Positions 16,068-23,906 of a stretch of 64,000 nucleotides of DNA are shown here, one piece after another; within the stretch, counting starts at the first letter, position 1, and the number at the start of each line of letters is the position of its first letter. The position numbers were made by a program, and so were the translations under genes. The stretch is from assembly GCF_036181745.1 (NCBI RefSeq), contig NZ_CP108080.1, forward strand, positions 992,001 to 1,056,000, read 5' to 3'. Origin of the DNA: Streptomyces sp. NBC_00259 (GTDB lineage: Bacteria > Actinomycetota > Actinomycetes > Streptomycetales > Streptomycetaceae). The notes under the pieces were generated by a model. The model saw nothing but the letters and a program-made list of their open reading frames with translations. It made no database searches and had not been told where the DNA came from.

Positions 16068-17156
16068 CTACACGCACCGGATGTCGACGAGGCCCGTGTG
16101 CGCGGCGAGCGCGAGCGCGAGGAAGAAGTCGCCCCACACCAGCTCGTGGCAGGGGGCGGTGCCTCGTGCCGCGTCGTAGCAGCCGTCCAGCAGCATCCCG
16201 GCCGGACGCTTCTCACCGGGCCCGGTGAGGTGCGCGGTGACGAGAAGCTCCAGAATCGCGTGGGCGCGACGGGAGTACTCTGCCGCTCGCGGCCCGGGGC
16301 TGCGGGCGAGCTTCATGAGCGCGACTGACGTGATCGCGGCGGCCGACGTGTCCGGCGGGCCGTCGGGCCGCGTCGCATCGGCCAGGGGTACAAGGCGTCC
16401 GGACGGTTCTTCCTGAACGCAGGCCAGCCGTGCCGCTGCGGACTCCAGGCGGGTCGTGTTCCACGCCACGACGCCGGAACGGAGCAGCGCATCGGCCACT
16501 GCCAGCAGCAGCCACGCACGTCCGCGACTCCAGCCGGAGGGCGGATCGTCGCACGCGTGCCAGCCGGTGTCCGTATCGAAGCGCCACGACGGGACGAGAG
16601 CGCCGTCACCGAGGCAGAGTTCGAGATGGCGATGCAGGTGCGCGGCGGCGGCCGTCGCACCGTCCGGGCCCGCTTCGGTGAGGAGCGGCACCATGCCGGG
16701 TACGCCGTCCACCCGGGCCAGCAGCCGCTCGCCTCCGAACGCCGACCCCCAGGGCACCAGGCCGAGTTCGGGCTCCACTGCGGACAGACAGGCGCGGGCT
16801 GCCTCGTTGCGGAGCGCGGCGGCCTCCGCGGCCTCGCCATCTCCGTACGCGAGTGCGGTTCCGTACCAGAGGATCAGCCCGCGGGTGGCGGTGTCGGCGT
16901 CCACCCACTCCGCCAGCCGGCCCGTGCACGCCGAAGCCACGGCACGGTCCGCCGCATGGCCGGTGTGGTGGGCCCTCAGCCACAGCAACCCGGCCCAGAA
17001 CCCGCCGGTCCACGTACCGCGCCGGGTCGTCGTCCAGCGGCCGCTGTCCGGATCGGCGAACAGCGGGAAGCGCTCCCCGACTTCCGACGCGGTGACCGCC
17101 ACCCGGTCCATCACGTCCGCAAGCGCACGATCGGCCCACTCTCGCGCGGCGGTCAT
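16068..17156 (-). CDS. GH88/GH105-like glycoside hydrolase (unsaturated uronyl hydrolase family)
   Basis: 362 aa. The alpha/alpha-barrel signatures are visible: RGTWTGGFWAGLLWLRAH near residue 45, then WSRGRAWLLLAVADAL (the W-x-RGQAW motif), DTSAAAITSVALMKLAR (catalytic-region D-S-A) and HELVWGDFFLALAL at the end, as in GDYF-L endings. These enzymes release unsaturated uronic acids from lyase products such as ulvan, pectin or glycosaminoglycans. The start ATG overlaps the MFS stop by 4 bp, so the hydrolase is the second gene of an operon with a probable sugar transporter. It ends 16 bp from the convergent dehydrogenase stop. No secretion signal, so the substrate is imported. Confidence 0.75.
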   Translation of the reverse strand: MTAAREWADRALADVMDRVAVTASEVGERFPLFADPDSGRWTTTRRGTWTGGFWAGLLWLRAHHTGHAADRAVASACTGRLAEWVDADTATRGLILWYGTALAYGDGEAAEAAALRNEAARACLSAVEPELGLVPWGSAFGGERLLARVDGVPGMVPLLTEAGPDGATAAAAHLHRHLELCLGDGALVPSWRFDTDTGWHACDDPPSGWSRGRAWLLLAVADALLRSGVVAWNTTRLESAAARLACVQEEPSGRLVPLADATRPDGPPDTSAAAITSVALMKLARSPGPRAAEYSRRAHAILELLVTAHLTGPGEKRPAGMLLDGCYDAARGTAPCHELVWGDFFLALALAAHTGLVDIRCV

Positions 17157-18355
17157 GCCGGAACCGTGCTCTTCCGCCGCTCGCGCCGGGCCCATGCGTA
17201 CGCCACGATGCCGGCGGCCGCGAACTCCGCAGCGACGAGCAGCCAGCCGGGCCCGTAACGGCCCGCCTCAGCGAGCAACCCGAAGATGGGCGGCCCCATG
17301 GCGAACCCGGCGAAGAATCCGGCCGAAACAAGTGCCGAGTCCTGCCCCGCCCGTCCAGGGGCGGCGCGCTGCATCACCAGCACCATCGAGACCGCGTTCC
17401 CGGACACGGCGAACACTCCCACCGCCACAGCGGCCACCCAGGCCAGCTGATGCACAAGCAACGCACCCGCCAGCAGCAACGCCGCCAGGACAGCCCCTGC
17501 GGCCAGCCGGCTCGGCAGCCACTCGGCCCGACCCGGCGTGGCGGCCTTCGACCAGCCCACCCGACCTGCGATCCCCGCGACACCCAGCACCGCGACCAGT
17601 GCACCAGCGGCCGTGGGCCCCATCGCCAGTTCCCGGACCCCGAACAAGGCCAGGTAGGTGTTGACCGAGGCGATTCCACACCCCAGCAGCAGAGAGAACG
17701 CCGCGAGCCACGCAATGGCGCCACGCGGAACCAGGGTCGTGCGCGGTGCCGTGCCCTTCGCGGGAGGGTCGGGCGGCAGCACGCGGAGCGCCCAGAGAGC
17801 AGCCACGACTGCCGCGCCCGCGGCCGTCCATACCGCCCCGCGCCACCCGGCCCAGGCGGCCAGCGCCACGAGGGGCAGCCCTGCCGCGAAAGCGCCCAGC
17901 TGCACACCCGACTGCTTCGTCCCGGTCACCGAGCCCCGCCCGGCCGGCGCAACAGTGGCAAGAATCGCCTTGTTCGTCGCCGGATTGGCCAGCGCCTGCG
18001 GCAGTCCGCCCACGGCGACCGCAGCGAGGAGGATCCCGGCGCCCGGCGCCGCGCCGATGAGCCCCAACGCGACGGCGGAGACGAGCAAGAGCGTGACGAG
18101 CGCACGCCTCGGGCCGACCCGGTCCACGATCCGGCCGCTCGAGGGAGACAGAACAGCCGCCGTACCGAACCCGATCGTGGTCGTCAGCCCCAGCACCGTG
18201 GCGGAGATGTCCAGGTCGTCCACCAGGCGAGGGCCGAGGGCGCCGAGCAGGAAGAGTTGCAGCATCGAGAAGGCCATGGCACACGTGAGCAGCGCCGTCA
18301 GCCCTCCTCTCGAGCCCACTGCCGGTGCCTTCTCCGTCACCCTGTCCTCGCTCAA
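17153..18355 (-). CDS. MFS transporter
   Basis: 400 aa with about 12 hydrophobic segments. The loop 2-3 signature appears as GRIVDRVGPRRALV, and helix 5 carries GTKQSGVQLGAFAAG, typical of the nitrate/oligosaccharide-like and drug-type families. It starts with TTG (MSEDRVTEK) with GGAG 8-9 nt upstream; no better start is in frame. It is the first gene of an operon with the GH88-like hydrolase and would import its oligouronide substrate, though export of a small molecule cannot be excluded. The upstream 180 bp is shared with a divergent membrane-protein gene. Confidence 0.85.
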   Translation of the reverse strand: MSEDRVTEKAPAVGSRGGLTALLTCAMAFSMLQLFLLGALGPRLVDDLDISATVLGLTTTIGFGTAAVLSPSSGRIVDRVGPRRALVTLLLVSAVALGLIGAAPGAGILLAAVAVGGLPQALANPATNKAILATVAPAGRGSVTGTKQSGVQLGAFAAGLPLVALAAWAGWRGAVWTAAGAAVVAALWALRVLPPDPPAKGTAPRTTLVPRGAIAWLAAFSLLLGCGIASVNTYLALFGVRELAMGPTAAGALVAVLGVAGIAGRVGWSKAATPGRAEWLPSRLAAGAVLAALLLAGALLVHQLAWVAAVAVGVFAVSGNAVSMVLVMQRAAPGRAGQDSALVSAGFFAGFAMGPPIFGLLAEAGRYGPGWLLVAAEFAAAGIVAYAWARRERRKSTVPA

Positions 18356-18535
18356 CCATCACTCCGTTCCGCCCAGTTGAGAATCTCCGAGTCACGCCAG
18401 GAGTCGGCCGAGCCGGCTCTGGAGTTCCCCACAACTTCTGTGCCGTGCGCCACATAGGAGTTGTTGAGATGGGGCATCGAATCCCTGCGTACCCACCTTT
18501 GTCGGCCACGAGAGGGATGCGAGGATGTGCCCGCC

Positions 18536-19345
18536 ATGACTCCAGGCCGATGTTGCCGCGCGGTACGGGCTGCGATGTTCGCAGCCACCTGCGTGCTGCT
18601 CGCATCCCTCGGCCACCTGCTCATGTCGGACAGAGGCGTCCCCTGGTGGGCCATGGCGGTGGCATTCGGCGCCACGACCGCGCTCGCATGGGGCTTAGCC
18701 GCCCGGGAACGCGGCGTCCTCGTCGTCACCTCAGCGGCCGTCGCGGCCCAGGCGGTCATCCACTCGGGCTTCTCACTCGCCCAGGCGGCAGCGCACCCCT
18801 CCGTGTCCGACCATGGTTCGCTCGCCCGCCAGTGGGTCCAGTACCTGTTGTCCGGAGCCATTGAGTCGGAGCCTCCGCCCGAGTCCGGGTCCGTACTGCC
18901 GAGCGTGGCCGGAACGGTCCACAGCGGGCACCTGCACCAGGTGCCGGACGGCTCGTCGACGGTGGCCTTCGCGGTCGGACCGGAGCATGCACACCACGCC
19001 ATGCAGGGCATGACGGACAACGCGGTGAACGCCGTCAGCTCGGTGATGCCCGCCGCCCACGACATGGGCGGAATGTCCCCGGCCGGGATGCTGTCCGCCC
19101 ACCTCCTCGCCGCGCTCTTGTGCGGCTTCTGGCTCGCGCACGGAGAGCAGGCCGCCTTCCGCGTGCTGCGCTCATTCGCGGCCTGGCTGATCGCACCGCT
19201 GCGTCTTCTCTTCCGCCTCGCACCGCCACCGCACCGGCCCCGCATCCGCGCCCGCCGGGCCCGACGGGCCTGCGCCCTGCGACGCCTGCTACTCGTACAC
19301 GCCATCACCATGCGAGGTCCGCCACCCGGGACAGCTGTCATCTGA
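18536..19345 (+). CDS. His/Met-rich membrane protein of unknown function (paralogue of 8853-9467)
   Basis: About 269 aa, unnamed family. The layout repeats that of the gene at 8853: two N-terminal helices (AMFAATCVLLASLGH, AMAVAFGATTALAW), a helix ending in AVIHSGFSLAQ, a long loop with many His and Met residues (VHSGHLHQVPDG, EHAHHAMQGMTD, AAHDMGGMSPAGM), then LSAHLLAALLCGFWLAHGE and an amphipathic helix into a very basic tail (RPRIRARRARRACALRR). Shared marks are H-x-GF, SAH and GE in the same order. The loop suggests soft-metal binding; this is inference. GAGG lies 11 nt before the ATG. An ECF sigma gene follows. Confidence 0.65.
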   Translation: MTPGRCCRAVRAAMFAATCVLLASLGHLLMSDRGVPWWAMAVAFGATTALAWGLAARERGVLVVTSAAVAAQAVIHSGFSLAQAAAHPSVSDHGSLARQWVQYLLSGAIESEPPPESGSVLPSVAGTVHSGHLHQVPDGSSTVAFAVGPEHAHHAMQGMTDNAVNAVSSVMPAAHDMGGMSPAGMLSAHLLAALLCGFWLAHGEQAAFRVLRSFAAWLIAPLRLLFRLAPPPHRPRIRARRARRACALRRLLLVHAITMRGPPPGTAVI

Positions 19346-19477
19346 CAGCCGGCTCCCCGACCGCGCGCACAGTCTCGCGCGCCTCGGGCATCGGCCCTCT
19401 CTTCGAGAGGCCGTACCACCGCACACCGGCCGCTGCCGACGCGCGCCCGGATCCCGGATTCAGAAGGACATCAGGCG

Positions 19478-20170
19478 ATGACTCCTGCCCTGCCCCCACA
19501 CCCCACGCACGCCGACGCAACCCCGCCACCCCGCACGCACGGCGCCGATGACACGGTCACCGAACTGGCACTCGCCGCACGTGACGGAGACCCCGGCACC
19601 GTCGATCGTTTCGTCCGTGCCATACACCGCGACGTCTGGCGCTACGTCGCCTACCTCAGCGCCGATCCCCAAGCCGCGGACGACCTCACCCAGGAAACGT
19701 TCCTGCGCGCACTCGGCAGCCTCCACCGGTTCGAAGGCCGCTCCTCCGCCCGCACATGGCTGCTCTCCATCGCCCGACGCACCGTCGTGGACAACCTCCG
19801 CCACACCGCGGCCCGCCCCAGGGTGTCGGACCTGGAGGACTGGCAGTCCGCCGCCGAACGCACACAACCCCGGGGCCTGCCCGGCTTCGAGGACGGGATC
19901 GCGCTCGCCGAACTCCTCGCCCTGATCCCCTCCGAACGCCGCGAAGCCTTCGTGCTCACCCAACTTCTGGGCCTGCCCTACGCCGAAGCAGCCGCCGCCA
20001 TCAACTGCCCTATCGGCACCGTCCGCTCCCGGGTGGCCCGCGCCCGGACCTCCCTGGTCGAGCTGCTGAGGGAAGCGGAAGCTCCCGCTGCTCGTAGCGG
20101 GCCACCCCTGCCAGTCGAAAGCCGTGCTCTTGTCTGCCTGACGCCGGCCCTCAGCGCCGCAATGACCTGA
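19478..20170 (+). CDS. ECF-type RNA polymerase sigma factor
   Basis: 230 aa. Region 2 (residues about 30-105) has HRDVWRYVAYLSADPQAADDLTQETFLRAL and ARTWLLSIARRTVVDNLRH. Region 4 (about 140-200) has LIPSERREAFVLTQLLGLPYAEAAAAINCPIGTVRSRVARAR. A Pro/His-rich N-terminal tail of 30 residues precedes region 2. No anti-sigma gene follows; instead the upstream neighbour is the His/Met-rich membrane protein, which could act as sensor or as target. The C-terminal 35 residues are unstructured. The ATG follows AGGACATCAGGCG. A perfect hairpin lies 20 bp after the stop. Confidence 0.85.
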   Translation: MTPALPPHPTHADATPPPRTHGADDTVTELALAARDGDPGTVDRFVRAIHRDVWRYVAYLSADPQAADDLTQETFLRALGSLHRFEGRSSARTWLLSIARRTVVDNLRHTAARPRVSDLEDWQSAAERTQPRGLPGFEDGIALAELLALIPSERREAFVLTQLLGLPYAEAAAAINCPIGTVRSRVARARTSLVELLREAEAPAARSGPPLPVESRALVCLTPALSAAMT

Positions 20171-20190
20171 CCCGCACGGACGTCCGCCGA

Positions 20191-20221
20191 GGGGTGCTGA
20201 CACGTCGAGTATCAGCACCCC
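20191..20221 (+). terminator. Terminator of the ECF sigma gene
   Basis: GGGGTGCTGA and TCAGCACCCC form a perfect 10-bp stem with an 11-nt loop, 20 bp after the stop. Confidence 0.7.
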
Positions 20222-20640
20222 TGGCAGCCCTCGCGGCGACTCGACCTGGACGGGGAAAGGAGACCGCCCGTGTCTTGAACCTGCCGGCAGTCCGAGGTGC
20301 GCATAGCCCCTGACCGGGTGTGCCCGTCGAGGATGGGCGGGTAGGCGGCGCGGCGAGCAGCGCGCCTTCGGCGCCCGCGGGGGGCCTCGCCGCTGTCGTG
20401 CATGCCTTCGGCGAGCCAGTCGCTGGGCGAGCTGGACGATCAGGAGGCGGCTTTCCGCGCTCAGCCCCACACGGACGTCCATGATCGGGACTCCTTGATC
20501 GAATGGGTTCCGATCAAGGCCCGGAGCCGGTTGCATCCCACCGGCTCCGGGCCGCCGCCCGTCACACCGCGTCTCACATCCGTCTCACGGATTCGATGCG
20601 ATCGAATGGGCGGGGAGCCCCTGACCTGGTGCTCTATGGA
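20222..20640. other. Long intergenic region without a convincing gene
   Basis: About 420 bp between the sigma-factor terminator and the purB promoter. On the minus strand a short frame runs from ATG 20483 (MDVRVGLSAESRLLIVQLAQRLA) and then loses sense after about 24 residues. A one-base shift would continue it as EGMHDSGEAPRGRRRR. This might be a decayed small gene, but codon use is not persuasive. No repeats, tRNA or clear palindromes otherwise. Confidence 0.35.
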
Positions 20641-20651
20641 CTGTGTGGACG

Positions 20652-20691
20652 TTCACGAGCCGCTGTGGACGGCGGGTAAACTCCGTACACG
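20652..20691 (+). promoter_or_regulatory. purB promoter giving a probable leaderless transcript
   Basis: TAAACT (20677-20682) is a good -10 with a weak -35 TTCACG (20652-20657, 19-bp spacing). The predicted start at 20689-20691 coincides with the purB GTG, and no ribosome-binding site precedes it. Confidence 0.5.
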
Positions 20692-22124
20692 TGACTGCAA
20701 AGCCTCGCATCCCCAACGTCCTGGCCGGCCGCTACGCCTCCGCGGAGCTCGCCGTCCTGTGGTCCCCCGAGCAGAAGGTGAAGCTGGAGCGTCAGCTCTG
20801 GCTGGCCGTGCTGCGCGCGCAGAAGGACCTCGGGATCGAGGTGCCGGACGCCGCCGTCGCCGACTACGAGCGGGTGCTGGACCAGGTCGACCTGGCCTCC
20901 GTCGCGGAGCGCGAGAAGGTCACCCGGCACGATGTGAAGGCGCGTATCGAGGAGTTCAACGCGCTCGCCGGTCATGAGCACGTGCACAAGGGCATGACCT
21001 CCCGTGACCTCACCGAGAACGTCGAGCAGCTGCAGATCCGGCTCTCGCTGGAGCTGATGCGTGACCGCACGGTCGCCGTGCTGGCGCGGCTCGGGAAGCT
21101 GTCCGGGGAGTACGCGGAGCTGGTGATGGCTGGCCGCTCCCACAACGTCGCGGCGCAGGCCACGACGCTCGGCAAGCGGTTCGCGACCACCGCGGACGAG
21201 CTGCTGGTCGCGTACGGCCGGCTGGAGGAGCTGCTCGGCCGCTACCCGCTGCGGGGCATCAAGGGTCCGGTGGGCACCGCCCAGGACATGCTGGACCTGC
21301 TGGGCGGGGACGCGTCGAAGCTCGCGGAACTGGAGCAGCGCATCGCGGGCCACCTGGGCTTCTCTCACGCCTTCACCTCCGTCGGTCAGGTCTATCCGCG
21401 CTCGCTGGACTACGACGTCGTCACGGCGCTGGTCCAGCTCGCCGCCGCGCCGTCCTCGATGGCGAAGACGATCCGGCTGATGGCCGGCCACGAGCTGGTC
21501 ACCGAGGGCTTCAAGCCCGGCCAGGTCGGCTCGTCCGCCATGCCGCACAAGATGAACACCCGCTCCTGCGAGCGCGTCAACGGCCTCATGGTGATCCTTC
21601 GCGGCTACGCCTCCATGACCGGCGAGCTGGCGGGCGACCAGTGGAATGAGGGTGATGTCTCCTGCTCGGTCGTGCGCCGGGTCGCCCTCCCGGACGCGTT
21701 CTTCGCCTTCGACGGTCTGCTGGAGACCTTCCTGACCGTGCTCGACGAGTTCGGCGCGTTCCCCGCGGTCGTGGCCCGTGAGCTGGACCGGTACCTCCCG
21801 TTCCTGGCCACCACCAAGGTCCTGATGGGTGCCGTGCGCGCCGGCGTCGGCCGTGAGCTCGCCCACGAGGCGATCAAGGAGAACGCGGTCGCCTCGGCCC
21901 TCGCCATGCGCGAGCAGGGTGCGGAGCGCAACGAGCTTCTCGACAAGCTCGCCGCCGACGACCGCATTCCGCTGGACCGCGACCAGCTCGACGCGCTGAT
22001 GGCGGACAAGCTGTCGTTCACCGGCGCGGCGGGCGACCAGGTCGCCTCGGTGGTCTCCCGCATCGAGGAGATCGTCAAGCAGCACCCGGAGGCCGCCGCG
22101 TACACGCCGGGGTCGATCCTCTGA
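20691..22124 (+). CDS. purB: Adenylosuccinate lyase
   Basis: 477 aa. It catalyses two fumarate-releasing steps of purine synthesis: SAICAR to AICAR and adenylosuccinate to AMP. The fumarase/aspartase superfamily signature GSSAMPHKMN is present near residue 285, with HVHKGMTSRDLTEN and MAGRSHNVAAQATTLGK as the other two active-site segments. The N-terminus MTAKPRIPNVLAGRYASAEL is typical of actinobacterial PurB. The frame is open upstream to 20643, but the GTG at 20691 is chosen because the conserved N-terminus begins there and a -10 element lies just before it. Mug follows 14 bp later and is probably co-transcribed. Confidence 0.96.
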   Translation: MTAKPRIPNVLAGRYASAELAVLWSPEQKVKLERQLWLAVLRAQKDLGIEVPDAAVADYERVLDQVDLASVAEREKVTRHDVKARIEEFNALAGHEHVHKGMTSRDLTENVEQLQIRLSLELMRDRTVAVLARLGKLSGEYAELVMAGRSHNVAAQATTLGKRFATTADELLVAYGRLEELLGRYPLRGIKGPVGTAQDMLDLLGGDASKLAELEQRIAGHLGFSHAFTSVGQVYPRSLDYDVVTALVQLAAAPSSMAKTIRLMAGHELVTEGFKPGQVGSSAMPHKMNTRSCERVNGLMVILRGYASMTGELAGDQWNEGDVSCSVVRRVALPDAFFAFDGLLETFLTVLDEFGAFPAVVARELDRYLPFLATTKVLMGAVRAGVGRELAHEAIKENAVASALAMREQGAERNELLDKLAADDRIPLDRDQLDALMADKLSFTGAAGDQVASVVSRIEEIVKQHPEAAAYTPGSIL

Positions 22125-22138
22125 CGCGGTCTGCTCGT

Positions 22139-22693
22139 ATGCCCCGGATCACTCCCGCCGAGCTGGAGGCCGCCCGCGATCGCCTGGTCCCCGATGTGAT
22201 CGCGGACGGTCTCTCCGTCCTGTTCTGCGGCATCAATCCCGGCCTGATGACGGCTGCGACGGGCCATCACTTCGCCCGTCCCGGTAACCGCTTCTGGCCG
22301 GTCCTGCATCTGTCGGGCTTCACCGCACGGCAGTTGAAGCCGTCGGAGCAGGAGGAGCTGCTTGCCTGCGGGCTCGGCATCACCAATGTCGCAGTCCGGG
22401 CGACCGCACGGGCGGATGAGCTGAGCGACGAGGAGTTCCGCGAAGGCGGCCGGCTCCTCACCGAGAAGGTGGAGCGCTTCAGGCCCCGCTGGCTGGCGGT
22501 TGCCGGGGTGACGGCGTACCGGACGGCTTTCGGTGACCGCAAGGCGCGCATCGGTCCGCAGGACCGGATGATCGGCGACACCCGGATCTGGGCTCTGCCC
22601 AACCCCAGCGGGCTGAATGCCCACTGGACGCTCCCGGCCATGGCGGAGGAGTTCCGCCGGCTACGGTCGGCGGCCGCTGCCCAGGGTTCCTAG
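22139..22693 (+). CDS. mug: G/U mismatch-specific DNA glycosylase
   Basis: 184 aa of the Mug/TDG branch of uracil-DNA glycosylases. The catalytic motif is FCGINPGLMTAATGHHFARPGNRFW near residue 28 (GINPG with the Asn that positions water), and motif 2 is ALPNPSGLNAHW. It removes uracil or ethenocytosine from G-mismatches, a useful repair task in high-GC DNA. It lies directly after purB. Its TAG stop overlaps the convergent neighbour's TAG stop at a shared CTAG. Confidence 0.92.
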   Translation: MPRITPAELEAARDRLVPDVIADGLSVLFCGINPGLMTAATGHHFARPGNRFWPVLHLSGFTARQLKPSEQEELLACGLGITNVAVRATARADELSDEEFREGGRLLTEKVERFRPRWLAVAGVTAYRTAFGDRKARIGPQDRMIGDTRIWALPNPSGLNAHWTLPAMAEEFRRLRSAAAAQGS

Positions 22694-23127
22694 GGCGGAT
22701 CGATCTCGGTGACGACGGCCAGCAGCTGATACGGCAGCTCGGTGTCCCACTTCGACACGCCGAGCACGACCCACTGGTCGTCCACGCGCCACAGATGTAC
22801 GTCGGGTACCGATGCGCTGAGCATGTCCCAGGGCTCCGGTATTCGCTCTTCTCCTTCGACCGACCTCGCCAGCACCGAGCCCATGCTGAAGACCTGAGGT
22901 TGGCCCCACCGTTGGCCCAGCAGCACGGAGAGCGCCTCACGCTCCGCCTCGTACTGCTCGCCGACGATCTCCATGTCCGAGCGGTCCTCCCAGAACTCCT
23001 CGCTCATGCTCAGCTCGGCCGTGTGGTAACCAGGGGCACTGATTCCCACGTCCGACCGGACCGACTCCGAGGGGAAGGGCCGGGAGCGCAGCAGATCGAT
23101 GGTCGCCAGATGCCGTGCGATGGTCAT
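22690..23127 (-). CDS. Hypothetical protein
   Basis: 145 aa, not recognised. It begins MTIARHLATIDLLRSRPFPSESVRSD, with an acidic middle (SEEFWEDRSDMEIVGEQYEAEREAL) and a beta-rich second half (VHLWRVDDQWVVLGVSKWDTELPYQLLAVVTEID). No signal peptide, membrane segment or Cys cluster. The composition suggests a small soluble alpha/beta protein, as in SMI1/KNR4- or immunity-type folds, but I cannot assign it. The ATG is preceded by GGGAGGG 12 nt upstream. Convergent with mug, sharing the CTAG at their stops. It lies 40 bp downstream of an ABC permease on the same strand. Confidence 0.7.
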   Translation of the reverse strand: MTIARHLATIDLLRSRPFPSESVRSDVGISAPGYHTAELSMSEEFWEDRSDMEIVGEQYEAEREALSVLLGQRWGQPQVFSMGSVLARSVEGEERIPEPWDMLSASVPDVHLWRVDDQWVVLGVSKWDTELPYQLLAVVTEIDPP

Positions 23128-23167
23128 GGATTCAGTAAACCCTCCCCCACTGACATATGGCGGCCTG

Positions 23168-23905
23168 TCAGGCGTCCCGGCGTCGTATGCACCACCAGCC
23201 GGCCACAAGACCTCCGGCTGCCCATACTGCCGTGACCATGAGGCCGGTCCAGGGTCCAATGGCACCGTCGGGGTACTGGTGGAGCACCAGTTGCCCGGCC
23301 CTGTCCGGCAGGAAGTCCGCAATGCTTCCCATGGTGTCACCCACGACGAAGGAGACGACGAGAACGAAGGGTATGAGGACGCCGAGGACGGCGGTTCCAC
23401 TGCGCAGGACGGCGGTCAGACCGGCCGCCAGGAGCGCCAGCAAGGCCAGGTATATGCCTCCGCCGAACGTTGCGCGCAAGGCACCCGGCTCTCCCAGTCC
23501 TATCGCATAGGGCCCCATGAACAACTGCCCCGACAGAAACGCGGCGAACGAGGTCAGCGTTCCCACGCAGAGTGCGAGAGCCCCCACGACCGCTGTCTTG
23601 ACCGTGTAGAAGAGTGTTCGGTCGGGCACTGCGGCGAGGGATATGCGCAGAGCTCCTTGGTGGTACTCGGAAGACATGGCCGTCGTTCCGAAGCAGATGG
23701 CTGCGATCTGTCCGAAGTTCAGGGCGTAGAAGGCACCGAATACGGGATCGTTGCCAGGGTTGTCCGCTTCGGCTTGGCCGACGGTGGCGCTGACGAGCAC
23801 AGTGATGGCGACAGTGACGGCGAACACGGCGATCAGGGATCCGGCGGATGCACGCAGGGACTTGATTTTGATCCACTCCGAGTGGAGCACGGCAGTGGGT
23901 GTCAC
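23168..23905 (-). CDS. ABC transporter permease (ABC-2 type)
   Basis: 245 aa with six hydrophobic segments. It opens AVLHSEWIKIKSLRAS, the usual amphipathic start of ABC-2 permeases that pair with a drug- or peptide-export ATPase. FGTTAMSSEYHQGALRISLAAVPDR holds the conserved E-Y-x-x-G-x-L/I-R motif of this family. It begins with GTG one base after the ATPase stop. Together with the divergent two-component system it resembles self-regulating cell-envelope or antibiotic stress modules. Confidence 0.88.
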   Translation of the reverse strand: MTPTAVLHSEWIKIKSLRASAGSLIAVFAVTVAITVLVSATVGQAEADNPGNDPVFGAFYALNFGQIAAICFGTTAMSSEYHQGALRISLAAVPDRTLFYTVKTAVVGALALCVGTLTSFAAFLSGQLFMGPYAIGLGEPGALRATFGGGIYLALLALLAAGLTAVLRSGTAVLGVLIPFVLVVSFVVGDTMGSIADFLPDRAGQLVLHQYPDGAIGPWTGLMVTAVWAAGGLVAGWWCIRRRDA

Positions 23906-23906
23906 G

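Noticed and set aside
20634..22085. A 483-residue minus frame opposite purB
   Set aside because: Mirror frame of a highly conserved enzyme; no independent motif.
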